A DNA stretch of 64,000 nucleotides from Pristionchus mayeri (GCA_036245805.1 BTRK01000001.1:36094758-36158757); one strand, 5' to 3'; positions 24,409 through 35,233 are shown, counted from the stretch's first letter. Made by a program: numbers and translations. The notes: generated by a model not told the origin, from the letters alone.

Positions 24409-24434
24409 GCCTAAGCCTAAACCTAAAACCTAAA
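24409..24434 (-). repeat. Short interstitial telomere-like tract
   Basis: GCCTAAGCCTAAACCTAAAA and onward: about four units of the nematode telomere repeat (TTAGGC on the other strand), the last ones degenerate. Confidence 0.5.
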
Positions 24435-24605
24435 TCACTTCAGAGCGTCGCTTCGCTCCACTCTGAGGTCAAGCCTAAGTCTCACCCGCACACGCCTGTC
24501 AAACTGCGAGATTGCATTTTTGAATGAAGCGCCAATTTTAGCGAAGCCATCCCGAATGCAGAATGCATGAATGGGTAGATCATTAGGAAGAAAGAGTAAA
24601 TTTTG

Positions 24606-24698
24606 GAGCAATGGTCTGACTCTCTTCAGTTTGCACGATCTCTCGCCGGTCAGAGAGACGAGAGAGCGTGCAAACTGAAGAGAGTCAGACGATTGCTC
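24606..24698. repeat. Hairpin MITE, GAGCAATCG family, perfect 8-bp target duplication
   Basis: GAGCAATGGTCTGACTCTC...TTTGCACGATCTCTCG pairs with the inverted GATTGCTC end. AAATTTTG flanks both sides (24598-24605 and 24699-24706). Confidence 0.85.
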
Positions 24699-24814
24699 AA
24701 ATTTTGATGGCCACTGCAAGCAAAACAGAGCGTGGGCTACAAAAAATATAACATTTGCGCGCGCCATTGCGACTGGTCGTGCTTCTAAAAAGTGACTCAA
24801 CCTTTAATGTTCAG

Positions 24815-27800
24815 GACTCATTGATTCTAGACGATTACGAGGAGATTTGCGATATGATCAAGCAGGAACTCGCCAAGGATCAGAAGTGTCATTATGCTAC
24901 ACTCGACGACGATTTCATTGATGGACCCGATGCGGAGACGATTGCGGTATAGTCCAAAATGGAACAAAAATGAAAAAATTGACACTTCTTGGATAATTGG
25001 GATGGAAAAGGGGATAGACTCTGGTATATCGTACGTGATGGAAATTTAGGAACGAATATCGTGCAATTTCTATAACAGAGGTCTTCTGAGAGATTGCATA
25101 ACATCGATACCACCCTTTGACAAAATTCCAGTGTATGCCTTTTACAAGTATTAGGTTGGTGCGAAAGTTTCTGACTATTTTCATGTTCGGGCATTTTGAC
25201 CTACCCCGTCCATCTCATTCAGCCAATCAACTAATGGTTATTCATAGTTGATGAAGGCTTGGGAATACTTTTTACGCGATACAATATCGGGCCAATTCGA
25301 TCAGCAAGGATGACACTATTCACAGTCAAACTCTAAATTGTTCTTGATTTTCAATACTTTTCAATTGATCGTAACTCCAAGGACGAATGAGATTGAGACA
25401 TACGTTAAGGATTATTGAGAAGCCTATTACACAGACATATAATTTGACTCTTCAGAAATTCTGGTCCCCTGAATTCCCGCTTAACATTTTGGCCAAATCA
25501 GTAAACTACGCTAATTGGAAAATGCTTGTTTTATATTTTCTGGCACTGTACTCGTATAGATCGACCTTGAGAGCTCAATAGTGGTTCATTATTTTCTACC
25601 TTCCTATCTTAGAACACAGTTATATTTAGGAACAGATTCATCAATCAATAGGTAATTAGGATATTTCGGAACCGCGATTTAGAAATTTAAACATCGAAAT
25701 CAGCACTTTTTGTTGTTTCTCTCCTCTCACTCGCAATGAAGATCGGGTTTTTCACGCTTAGCTGAACAAGCAACTCTTGCCCTACTATATGTTGGGCTAA
25801 TTCAGGAGGTCTCAAATATTTGAGAAGTTGAGTTCATCCAAAAACACAGAAAAACACCATTTTCGGCAGTTTCGATATGAAAATAATGTTCTCACGTTCA
25901 ATAACCGATATATACAATGTTAATGTTTTCCGGTACTCCACCACTACTGACGTCACTAAAACTATAGAGAAATTGCAGGCAATCGAAATAGGCTAGGAGG
26001 AATTATGAAAAATAAATAGTCAGAAACTTTCGCACCAACCTAATACAATATGCTTTAAGAAGAATTTTTTCATCTCTTGAATGTAAAGCTTTGAAAACAA
26101 GATTTGCTTTAGTTTCTGCTATTTTACAAATAGTTTTTGCATGATCTCTCATTGAGAGATTACGATCATTCATGATTCCGAGATCTCTGACACAGTATTT
26201 GGGTTCAAGCTTCTGATTTCCAACGAAATAGATGTAATTTGGATTTTGACGACCCAAATGAATCACACTGCATTTTTGATTCGCAACATCAAGCTGCCAA
26301 GTATTACTCCATTTTAGAATTTCATTAATGCTATTTTGAAGTTTATTTGTGTCTTCCTTACTCGAAAAAGATTGAAATATTTTTAAATCGTCAGCAAAAG
26401 AAAAGTTGTGACAATTATTATTTTCCAATATTTCAGGCAATTCAGAAATATACAAATTGAAAAGTAAAGGTCCCAGCACAGACCCCTGTGGAACGCCACT
26501 TGTAACATTTCTACTAGTAGATAGTTCACTTCCAACTCGCACTTGGAATGTGCGATCACTTAGATATTCTTTAACAGGGGTCTTCTGAGAGATTGCATGA
26601 CATCGATAACACCCTTTGACAAATTGTTTAAAGTGCTCCAATCTGAATGCCCTAAGGGTGATTGGTGTGCCTGAGGAATGGTAACTTTAAGTAGTAACGT
26701 TGCTGGGGCCGTAAATTCAAAAATGCCTAAAATCCGGCTCTGGCAATTTCGAAATTTCAAAACATCATCAATTCCTTCAAAGTTACGTAAAAAAGTCGCT
26801 CAAAAAAGAAAAATTACCGCCTCGTCGAGTAGAATAATTTCGATGTTGACGAAAAATCTGTAGAAAAACAATGAAATTCCGTAATTTACAAAAAAATGTT
26901 TTTAGGGGTCGAAAAATGCATAAAATGCATGTCCTGAAAAAAATTATCTCTTTTACCTGCGAGATTATTTCAGATTCCAATTCTACGTCCTTTTTCACCC
27001 TGGGTAAATTTTTTTCATGAAAATCGCGAACACACTTTTTTGCTTTTTTTCTGTTTGCATGCCGGATCTCGTATTTTTTGAGACATGTTCATGATATTTT
27101 TGTTTGTAGATATTGTTTGCTGCCTCCAATTGCCTCCAAATTTGGTACATAAGTCTCTCTCGAGCATGTAGACGGTTTAAAATTTGAAATATGCAAAATT
27201 GCCAAATTTTTGGAATTTCGATTTTTTCGGTCTAAATGGTGGAATCGAAATTTCAAAAATTTTGCAATTTTGCATATTTTGAATTTTGGACACGTGTGTA
27301 TGGTCCAGTATGACTTATGTACCAAATTTGGAGGCAACTGGAGGCAGCAAACAATATCTACAAACAAAAATATCACGAACATGTCTAGAAAAACACGAGA
27401 TCCGGCATGTAAACATCAAAAAAGCAAAAAAAATGTGTTCGCGATTTTTATGAAAAAAAATTCCCCAGGGTAAAAAAGGACGTAGAATTTGAATCTGAAA
27501 TAATCTCGCAGGTAAAAGAGATAATTTTTTTCAGGACATTCATTTTATGCATTTTTCGACCCCTAAAAACATTTTTTTGTAAATTACGGAATTTCATTAT
27601 TTTTCTACAGATTTTTCGTCAACATCGAAATTATTCTACTCAACGAGGCGGTCATTTTTCTTTTTTGAGCGACTTTTTTACGTAACCCTTATGATGTTTT
27701 GAAATTTCGAAATTGCCAGAGCCGGATTTTAGGCAGTTTTGAATTTACGGCCCCAGCAACTTTACTGAAAATTACCAGGCCTCAGGCACACCAATCACCA

Positions 27801-30800
27801 TAAGGGCATTCAGATTGAAGCACTTTAAACAGTTTGTCAAATGCCACCTGCGATCTCTCAGAAGACCTCTGATAAATGTCACGTTTTTTGGATTATGGTG
27901 AATTTTCAGTTTTACGACTTTTGCATTTTTGCATTTTTTTGGATTTTACACGGAAAATGGCTATAAATGTAATAAAATCACGTGAAAAATATTAAATATT
28001 GACGAAATAGCCATAACCGGGTTCTAGCACTATTTCGTCAATAGTTCATATTTTTCATGTGCTTTTATTACATTTCTAGCCATAATTTTAAAATCCCATC
28101 CGTTTTAGGAAAACGCATATGAAAAAAGAATGCAATAACAAAGTCGTAAAAATGAAAATTCACCATATTCCACGAAACGTAAACTGAGTATCCCACTCAG
28201 TCAGTCGGTGTGCTGTCATACTCTCTCGACAAAGTCAACGTCAAAGTGACTTTATCAGAAAGAGGATAGGGCAATCAGTGCAATGAATGGGAAAACGCCG
28301 GGGTCCTTATACCAACCGCTCGGCGCATTAACAGCTGGAGAACGGCGAGGAATGACCTTTGACCTACTGACTACAAGAGTTTTATACTCTTGACAAAACG
28401 TATTATTTTTGGAAATTGCACGGTATTCGTTCCTAAATTTCCATCACGTAGGTCGCACAAGTTCAGAACAAGCGAGTGTACGACGTATAAACAATTATGC
28501 GCCTCCCCTACCCTCAAGTCGTTTTCCAACTTGTAAGTTAGTCTGATTGAGTCTTTACAACTTGTAAAGTAGTCAATAAGACTAGTTTACAAGTTGTAAA
28601 TCGACTTGAGCATAGAAGGAGGAGCACAATTGTTTATAAGTTGTACACTCGCTTGTTCCAAACTTGTGCGACGAGGGCCTATGCTGGTGCTTCGCAAGAC
28701 TGTAGGGTGTCCTAAAATTACCCGGACGAGCATTTACGGAATTAACTTTCTGATTATTGAACAATATCGATGAAATCAAGTAGTTCGCAACAGCGTGATA
28801 CAACAATACAACGTAGCAACTTTAAAACGTTGTTTTAAATTTGCTACTTTGTATACCAGCAGTAGACCCTGGATTCGGAGCTGTGACCCTGTTCATGGGT
28901 TAGATTCTCAGTTATCTGATAATTTTATATTTCAGATCAATGAGTTAAATGAATGGTATTCGCATATAGTGGGTAGAGACATCAGAGAAATGGATGAGGT
29001 ATCCTGACAATATTATTTCTTATATCAGGCTGGTGCGAAAGTCTTGCGGTTTTTTGTATCCGTACTTTGAACTATCATAATTCTCTCGTCCCAAATCACA
29101 ATGACTAACAAACATAGCATTGTTTAGATGTATGCTTGTACTTTACATACAGACATTTCAATCAATCCGATATCGCAATCAACGCGATAAATTATGATAA
29201 ACCCAATTGCAATTGATACTCAAAATTTTGCATTAAATCTATTTTACTGGATATTTGTTGGCAAAATTCAAGAAACATTCCCCATACTGCTGTCTGAGAC
29301 GTATTACGTATACCCTTTCAGAAAATATGTTTGAACTGTGCCTCGATTAAGTTTGGACCGAATTACATGCTATTGAAAATATACTGTCGATGTTGGCTAC
29401 ATGAAACTTTTTCGGATTTTTTGAATCGAAGACCAAGCATACAGGATTCACTACGAGTGCGCTATATTCGCCCACCACGAGGGTTTATTCTCAGAAAAAA
29501 TATTGGCGCCTGCACCTTTCTCTTTTCGGAAAATTTGAATTTCTCATTTTTCAAAAATATGCGAAATCACCATAAAAAATTCAATATGTAGTCATTTACA
29601 GATCAATGCATTTCTCAAAAGGATGTAACTTCAATCATCCATGAGAAAAAGTATGTATAGGGTAAAGATGGGAGCTTCATATAACCACCAGGAATTGAGC
29701 GTTCATGCTTCAGAGGAAACAGAATATTGAGAAATGTGTCGTTTTCGATGGATAAATTTTCGCAATTTTAACTTTGTCCTGCTCTCGCCTCTCCGATTGG
29801 GCAATGCTAATAGGGTGCGCTTATGAAAGAGAATGCAAGGCCTCATTAGTAATTAATATACGAAAGGTCATCGGCCAAACTGAAAGGAAGATGGAAGGCA
29901 AAAGATAAAAAAACCGCAAGACTTTTGCACCAACCTAATAAATTATCAGCTTTAAAAGATCTTACCAATTTTGGAAAGCAAAATCAAACCGTGTTAGTAA
30001 GGCGAAATTCCATCATAATGATCCATGGTTTCCCTTAGTGATGCCAAATCGGCGCGCGCTCTCCTCGTTTCACACGCTCTCTGACCGGTCAGACAGAGCG
30101 AGAGAGCGTGTGAAACGAGGAGAGCGCGCGCCGATTTGGCATCACTAGTTTCCCTTCTCTTGCCCTGTTCAAGCAGTTGCGTTCTCTGATAAGGATTGAT
30201 ATTTTAGGCCGAGGCCTATTCGCTCGTCGTTTCATCCTTTCATGCTAGGAAAGAAGAATTGCATAAAGAGATGAGAGGGACGTCAGAAGACGATTCCGAT
30301 GAGGTATCATCACAAAATTAGTTGTTTCTTTTAAAGAAGGAGTGTCAGCAAAGTTGAACTTTTGACGCTGTCATAACCATGGCCTAGCTTTTCATAACCA
30401 TGAGAGATTCTGAGAATTTCAAATTCATATCTTTATTTTGAACCGAGTTATTACTAGTTAGCAGAGTGCCATGGGCGCTGATAGTCCTTGATAGGGCAGG
30501 GACGTGCGGGAATTCAAATATCTCGAAGATTGTCAAAATTATTTGGGTGGGAATCGAACCCGCAAACTTCCGATCACATGGCGACTGCTCCACTGAGCTA
30601 TGAGAACGATGGTTCCTACCCTCTTAGATCGCGCTATGATCTTTGGAGGGTTGGGTAGGTCATTGCTATGACAGCGTCAAAATTTCAACTTTGCTGAAAT
30701 TCCTTCTTTAAGAGACCGTCCACCAGAAAATGAAACAAGGTCACGGTTGGTCAAAAATGGATTTCCTCCATACTTTTTTTCCTGAAGGGACCAAAGTTAG

Positions 30801-33800
30801 GAATGCAGGCACCCTTGGCTAAATTCTGGGATCGATTTCGAAATTGTTACAGTAACTCCTCATTTTTGAGGTCAAAAATATTTTTCCGAAAGTATTCATT
30901 TTAACAGACTTTCTGGTGTATTTTAACTTTTTTTTAAATTCTGAAAAAATTCTCAAAGATGAATCATATGAAAAACTTTCGAAAAATGCTAATCACCCAA
31001 ATTATTATTTTTAAAGAAAGATATGTCCATTTATTTTGGATCGCAAAAGTAGATTTTTTGGATTTAAATTTTTTCTATGCCAGTTGTAACCATTCTAACA
31101 TAGAAATTCGTACTTAAGTGTAAAAATACGCCAGAAAGTCAACTAAAATGAATACTTTCGGTAAAAAATGAAGGTTAGGAAATCCATTTTTTGGCCAACC
31201 GTGACCCTTGCCCGGGTTTTACGTTCTCTCGTGGACGGTCTCTTAATTATCAGCTTTGACTAGCGAGGAACTACGTCAAGCTAAATGTTGGGGATTGCGC
31301 TGCGTCACATGAACCTCTCCGGGGAACGGAAAATGCGTTTCACTCTGACGGGAACCGAACCACCAACCTTCGGTTTTCTAACAAATTTATTTAGCCACTC
31401 GGCTATGAAAATAGGTCAATATATATTTTATAAATCATCATAAATCGAGTTATTAATAATTCAACATAGAAACACTGCAAAATAAGAATTTAAAAATAAT
31501 ATTTTTAAAAATCGCCATTTTGCGATTTTTGAAACATAAAAATTAAGCTGATTAGCAATTAATTTTGCGTTTAATTGTAAAAACAATTAATGTTAATTTG
31601 TTTATTAATTATTGAAACAAAGAAACGCCGCAAAATCAGCGTTTTGATGCAAACGGAAAATATTGACCGGGATCACGTATGCGCGCCGCCGAACCTGACC
31701 CAGCCGAATTGTCACAAAGGTACACCGAAGCGATTAAACGAATTTTTGAGTCAAATATATTTTTTAAATGTGTGAACGGTCGGTCTCCACGATGGAAAGA
31801 TAATGAACAGCTTGATAAGCACCATGCGAATTTATAAGAAATTTGTAAAAAATGACTTGGATACGATAGAGAGTACAGAAAATGGCCACATTCCGGACAG
31901 ACACAGTGACATCACTTTTTCGCGATTTGCGCAATATTTTTCAATTAAGCTCGGGTTTTTTGCTTGTGAACTCATTAGATACAACGCTTGCGCACTTGTT
32001 TCCAAAGTTTCAGCTTCCTACCTGCTCTGGGTCGAAAAAGCTTACGGTTTTAGGGATCGAAGGAGTGCTGAAAAGGCTGAAATCGAGTGAAGAAGTAAAA
32101 ACAATCACGTGAAAATTTAAACTGGCCGATTTTTATAAATCAAATATCAAAATGTGCACTTTTTGATAGTCCAGCTCAAGACCTGGCAGGACACTTCTGA
32201 CCCCCCCCCCTCACACCGTTAATGACTTATGTGTTCATGGTATCGTCGCGCCTCAGGCGTAGATAAATTATTATTATTATTATTATTATTATTATAAGTT
32301 TACTACACGCAGTTACCTATTCATGCTCGGATGCGTGGTGGATCGTCCCGTCAGCAGCTCGTCGTTCGAAGATGGATTGAATTGCCCGAACGAAGAAGTG
32401 CTGGCCATGGGAGGCATGCTCGATTCCTGTCCACTCAGCAGGCAGGGCTCATATCGTGGGCGCTTCGCTGGCTGATTTGTAATAATTATATTTTTTTAAT
32501 TCATACTGCCGAGAGTTTGTAGGAATTGAACACAGTGACCCGCTCAGGTGGAGGCGCCCAAGTTGGAATCAGCCCTGTATCCAACTTGTGCTGCTCTTGG
32601 TTGCCTCTCCCTACGTTAAAGTCAATTACAAATTGGATCCAGCCCTGAATCCAACTTGTGCTGCCTTGGATCCAACTTGATAAGTGACTTCAGCGTAGGA
32701 GGAGGCACCCAATCTTAAAACAGGGGCTGATTCCAACTTGGCCGCCTCCTCCTGAACGACTTGCGAACTCAAATGCATACCAGCGACGAGAAGTAAGGTT
32801 CGGTGAACTGCGTGCTGTCCATCTCCTCGTCATCCTCTTTGAATAGGGCACTTCGTTCAAGTCGAGCGACAGCTAAAATTTCGCGCATTTACAAGTGTGT
32901 AACTCACGCAAGCTCAATGTTCTGCAAAAATTTGCATTGGTGATATTTTATTTTTCGCGTAAACATGCGATAAATACAGAAGCGTTTTAGAGGTGAGAAG
33001 TAGGGTTGTTAATACGAGGGGAGGTTACGAGATCGTTATCCTACTCCAACTCTTATTGACAATCCGAGGAAGGGGAGGTGTAACGAGCTCGTAACCTCCC
33101 CTCGCATTCCCAACTCTAGTGAGAAGGTGTCTAGATGAAGTGGTTTAGCGGAGTTGGAGTGACTGTTTTGCATGTTTTAGAGGTAAGGAGGCTCGTTTCG
33201 AGGTATTTCACCCTGATTTTCGGTCGCACAAGTGAGACGATATAGCAACGGAGGGGGCTGGGCCAAATATCGAAGAAGTGTTCAGAGTTAACAAGGGGAG
33301 TTAACAAGTGTTAGCAAGAAGTGGTAGCAAGTGTTAGCAAGCGTTGAACAAGAACACGGGTTAACAACAAACAACAAAAACAACAATAACAAGGATGAAG
33401 AGGTGTCTTACCGGTGTGGATTCGGGCGAGTCATCTACACAGATTACTTCATCCGCGGGGCGACGGGACAGGGGAAAGCTCGAAGACTGGCTCTCCGCCT
33501 AGAGGAGCAATCGTCTGACTATCTTCAGTTTGCACGCTCTCTCGCCGGTCAGAGAGGCGAGACAGCGTGCAAACTGAAGAGAGTCAGACGATTGCTCACC
33601 TAGAGGCACATTGCGACACTTCATCGGTTTCTGACACCCCCTACCCTCCCTCATCTATCACACTCTTTTCTAGGTATTCCTCCCTGATTTTCGGCCGCTC
33701 AACCCCACAATGATGGGGGATGGGAAATGAGAGGGGATTGTCAGAACCCGAAGAAGTGCTTATATTTCATTGTGAGTCGTAGAGAACTCATCAATTCCAA

Positions 33801-34186
33801 TGATTAATTTCTGGGCAATACTTTTGGACAACGGGTTGCAATGCAACTCTAATTGATTTCTTACGTGATCTTTAATCTTTAATATCATACGTCTTCATTG
33901 AAGGATGGTTGATCGTGCTCTCTGCGTTTGTCTTGTTTCTAAAATATTGTGGCTTATGGTGCATTTAATTAATTAATTAATTAAATTTTTATTCATTTTA
34001 GAACAATTGCACCTTCCAATTCTCATCGATGGCTTAATTAAAATTATTTTTTATATTTTTTTCCTTTTTTCCTTTTTTCTACAGAAATGTCGACTCACTC
34101 CTTTCACGAGGGCGAAATGGTTCGTGGATGAATATCTCTTGAAGAGCCCTTCAATTGTCTCCACAAGGCATCGTGCCATCTCATAG
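24815..34186 (+). CDS. Unidentified protein with acidic segments, three to four exons
   Basis: Three exons, 24815-24946, 28936-28998 and 30208-30303, are each a whole number of codons (44, 21 and 32) with AG acceptors and GT donors, so all junctions are phase 0. They read DSLILDDYEEICDMIKQE and LDDDFIDGPDAETIA, then INELNEWYSHIVGRDIREMD, then AEAYSLVVSSFHARKEEL ending SEDDSDE. A possible last exon, 34085-34186, starts after TTTTTTCTACAG, is also phase 0 and ends in TAG (reading LTPFTRAKWFVDEYLLKSP). It is less certain. The introns (4.0, 1.2 and 3.8 kb) are almost entirely mobile elements. Upstream exons were not found. The family is unknown to me; coiled or helical acidic segments seem likely. 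Confidence 0.45.
25027..25150. repeat. Repeat segment also present at 26575-26640 and 28405-28450
   Basis: GGTCTTCTGAGAGATTGCAT at about 25079 recurs in the same orientation at about 26579, and ACGTGATGGAAATTTAGGAA at about 25033 recurs inverted at about 28450. The first pair are direct repeats flanking the mariner-ended element plus the RT fragment. Confidence 0.6.
25151..26043. mobile_element. Non-autonomous mariner-ended element A (893 bp)
   Basis: Perfect 30-bp terminal inverted repeats beginning TTAGGTTGGTGCGAAAGTTT, flanked by TA on each side (25149-25150 and 26044-26045). No transposase ORF lies inside. The ends resemble the well-known mariner terminus TTAGGTTGGTGCAAAAGT. It sits directly against the RT fragment at 26044. 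Confidence 0.85.
26044..26580 (-). pseudogene. LINE reverse transcriptase fragment (CR1-like)
   Basis: The minus-strand reading has YLSDRTFQVRVG, TSGVPQGSVLGPLLFNLYIS, a FADD active-site box instead of YADD, and LGIMNDRNLSMRDHAK. This is about 180 residues of the central and C-terminal RT. The N-terminal part is replaced at about 26578 by the arm of a fold-back repeat, and the C-terminal part stops at element A. It differs from the full LINE at 39.2-43.5 kb, so it is a separate family or subfamily. Confidence 0.8.
26578..27872. mobile_element. 1.3-kb fold-back with about 640-bp arms
   Basis: The left arm (about 26578-27225) and right arm (about 27235-27872) are inverted copies that pair almost to the centre (AATTTCGATTTTTTCGG...GGTGGAATCGAAATT). 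Landmarks appear in both arms: GATTGGTGTGCCTGAGG, CTCCAAATTTGGTAC, and GATCTCTCAGAAGAC with its inverse. Arm divergence is visible, so this is older than the 15-23 kb palindrome. No coding motif. Confidence 0.8.
27885..28180. mobile_element. Palindromic MITE, about 295 bp
   Basis: GGATTATGGTGAATTTTCA at the left pairs with TGAAAATTCACCATATTCC at the right, with further pairing at CGAAATAGCC...CTATTTCG near the centre. Confidence 0.7.
28451..28672. mobile_element. Palindromic MITE, about 222 bp
   Basis: The left end GTCGCACAAGTTCAGAACAA and the right end TTGTTCCAAACTTGTGCGAC are inverted copies. Inner arms such as ACAACTTGTAAAG and CTTGTAAATCG also pair. Confidence 0.75.
29025..29938. mobile_element. 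Non-autonomous mariner-ended element B (914 bp)
   Basis: The left end reads TCAGGCTGGTGCGAAAGTC and the inverted right end TTAGGTTGGTGCAAAAGTC, both continuing TTGCGGTTTTTT. TA flanks each end. The termini match element A and classic mariner ends, but the interiors differ. No transposase reading. Confidence 0.8.
30037..30148. repeat. Perfect hairpin MITE, GTGATGCC family, 8-bp target duplication
   Basis: Sister of 5800-5911, with GTGATGCCAAATCGGCGCGC ends and the same CTCCTCGTTTCACACGCTCT arm. TTTCCCTT flanks it on both sides (30029-30036 and 30149-30156). Confidence 0.85.
30335..30707. mobile_element. TTAA-flanked element 1 (373 bp) containing a tRNA-like segment
   Basis: The inverted ends AGAAGGAGTGTCAGCAAAGT and the inverse of ACTTTGCTGAAATTCCTTCT continue into TTTGACGCTGTCATA pairing. 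TTAA lies at 30331-30334 and 30708-30711. TTAA duplication is typical of piggyBac-type integration. Confidence 0.75.
30540..30608 (-). repeat. tRNA-derived segment (degenerate)
   Basis: The minus strand reads TAGCTCAGTGGAGC (A-box with a pairing D-arm) and GGGTTCGATTCCC (B-box). The acceptor stem does not pair and the T-stem has a mismatch, so this is a tRNA pseudogene or SINE head inside element 1. Confidence 0.55.
30712..31242. mobile_element. TTAA-flanked element 2 (531 bp)
   Basis: The ends GAGACCGTCCACCAGAAAAT and the inverse of GTGGACGGTCTC continue through GGTCACGGTTGG and ATGGATTTCC, so the inverted repeats are about 60 bp. TTAA lies at 30708-30711 and 31243-31246. The left TTAA is shared with element 1. 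Confidence 0.8.
31334..31412 (-). repeat. tRNA-derived segment (degenerate)
   Basis: The minus strand reads TAGCCGAGTGGCTAAA followed by GGTGGTTCGGTTCCCG, an A-box and B-box pair in tRNA order without a convincing full cloverleaf. Confidence 0.4.
31420..32195. other. Intronic AT-rich sequence, no feature supported
   Basis: Within the presumed last intron of the unknown gene. No phased exon was found. Confidence 0.35.
32196..32297 (+). repeat. Retroelement 3' tail with (TTA)n
   Basis: A C tract, ATGGTATCGTCGCGCCT and GGCGTAGATAAATTATTATT, then a TTA run. A related tail (TTGGCATCGTTGCACTTCGG, then GGCGTAGATAAATT) lies at 59130-59175, suggesting shared 3' ends of a SINE or LINE family. Confidence 0.5.
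32546..32752. mobile_element. Inverted-repeat element, about 207 bp
   Basis: GTGGAGGCGCCCAAGTTGGA at the left pairs with TCCAACTTGGCCGCCTCCTC at the right. Two internal ATCCAACTTGTGCTGC copies are present. Confidence 0.65.
33002..33117. mobile_element. Inverted-repeat element, about 116 bp
   Basis: AGGGTTGTTAATACGAGGGG and GAGGTTACGAG pair with CTCGTAACCTCCCCTCGCAT and CCCAACTCT. Confidence 0.65.
33505..33597. repeat. Hairpin MITE, GAGCAATCG family, 8-bp target duplication
   Basis: GAGCAATCGTCTGAC ends with the inner arm CAGTTTGCACGCTCTCTCG. The flanks are GCCTAGAG (33497-33504) and ACCTAGAG (33598-33605), one mismatch. Confidence 0.8.
33610..34080. other. Non-coding stretch with an inverted G-rich repeat
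   Basis: 33620-33775 is a copy of the dispersed G-rich repeat. The remainder up to the possible exon at 34085 is AT-rich with an (ATTA)n run near 33967. Confidence 0.4.
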
Positions 34187-34225
34187 AAGACTCTCCTCGC
34201 GAGTCGGTTCCTAAAGGGATAACGG

Positions 34226-34290
34226 CACTAGGTAGAATGAGTACTATATCAGTATGATGTCATAGTTCTCATTCGCTCTAGTGTCGGGAT
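34226..34290. repeat. Degenerate TGACGTCA-type palindrome
   Basis: GGCACTAGGTAGAATGAG at the left and ATGATGTCATAGTTCTCATT at the right. A diverged member of the family at 47054-47143. Confidence 0.5.
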
Positions 34291-34600
34291 TACGATTTAT
34301 ATTGCAAAATTGCTCTGGGTGATAGTAAAAATGTAGAAACGAACATGTTGCTGTCATTTTGCTCAGCGAATTTCGTCGATCCGTCGATTGCCAGAAGTGA
34401 GAAGTTTGAGATTCTGAATTAAAAATTATTTTAGGGAATATTTTTAAAAATCGATGTTCATTTTGAATAAAAAAAGCTTTGAGGCATACTCAGTGGCCCT
34501 AGTGATTAACTTCTACCACTGCTCTCCCACCATCTATCTGTCAAAGAAGAGAGGCACCTAGGCCGCACTAGCTCCACCACGCGGTAAAGAGATGCTTCCC

Positions 34601-34696
34601 CGAGTAATCGTCTGACTCTCTCCTGTTTGCATGATCTCTCGCTTTTCTCTAACCGGCGAGAGTGTATGTAATATGAGGAGAGCCAGATCATTGCTC
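34601..34696. repeat. Hairpin MITE, GAGCAATCG family, perfect 8-bp target duplication
   Basis: GAGTAATCGTCTGACTCTCT at the left and GCCAGATCATTGCTC at the right, with a diverged centre. GCTTCCCC flanks both sides (34594-34601 and 34697-34704). Confidence 0.8.
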
Positions 34697-34842
34697 GCTT
34701 CCCCTAGTCTCTCAATCTCCAACCACACGACAGTGGATGTACAGAACTCTTGTGTACACAATAGCGAATAACCATTCCTAGTAATTATTAAAATCTAATT
34801 AAATAAATTTTAAAAAAATAAAATAGAAAAATAGAAACGAAC

Positions 34843-35233
34843 TCCACTCATCGCGCTGTCAGTGGCTTCAACTCCGTATTTATTGATTTTCTCGAACAGC
34901 TTCAGAATGTCCTGAATTACGTTGCCGATGACATCGCCGTTCGCGAGTTTTTCCGCCTAAAAATGATCGTTTAAAAATTTAAAAGAATAAAAAAATAAAA
35001 AAAATTATAATTTTAATTTTGCGGGAGCATTTCCTGCAACTATACGCAAACACTGCAAATGCAAAGATCCTAAGACCATTAAAACCAATGAGATCCATTT
35101 CTCATTAAGTGTCTCGAATAATAATAATTTCAATTTCAAAAATAATTTTAAAAAATAGATATTCTTCACGTTTTCGGCGCACTTCTTGATGTTGGCTGTG
35201 CATTGAGCGAGGTCGGAGGGCATGATGAAACCA
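34843..35233 (-). CDS. Unidentified protein, two internal exons
   Basis: The exons 35170-35233 (acceptor CCTTCCAG, donor GTGAAG) and 34843-34956 (acceptor TTTTTAG) join in phase 0. They read GFIMPSDLAQCTANIKKCAE and AEKLANGDVIGNVIQDILKL followed by FEKINKYGVEATDSAMSG. Two Cys spaced by six residues and amphipathic helix-like sequence suggest a small secreted or helical protein, but I do not recognise the family. No start, signal peptide or stop was found. The donor after 34843 (GTTCGT) is poor. Confidence 0.4.

Noticed and set aside
30540..30608. A functional tRNA gene
   Set aside because: The A-box and B-box are present, but the acceptor stem does not pair and the T-stem has a mismatch.
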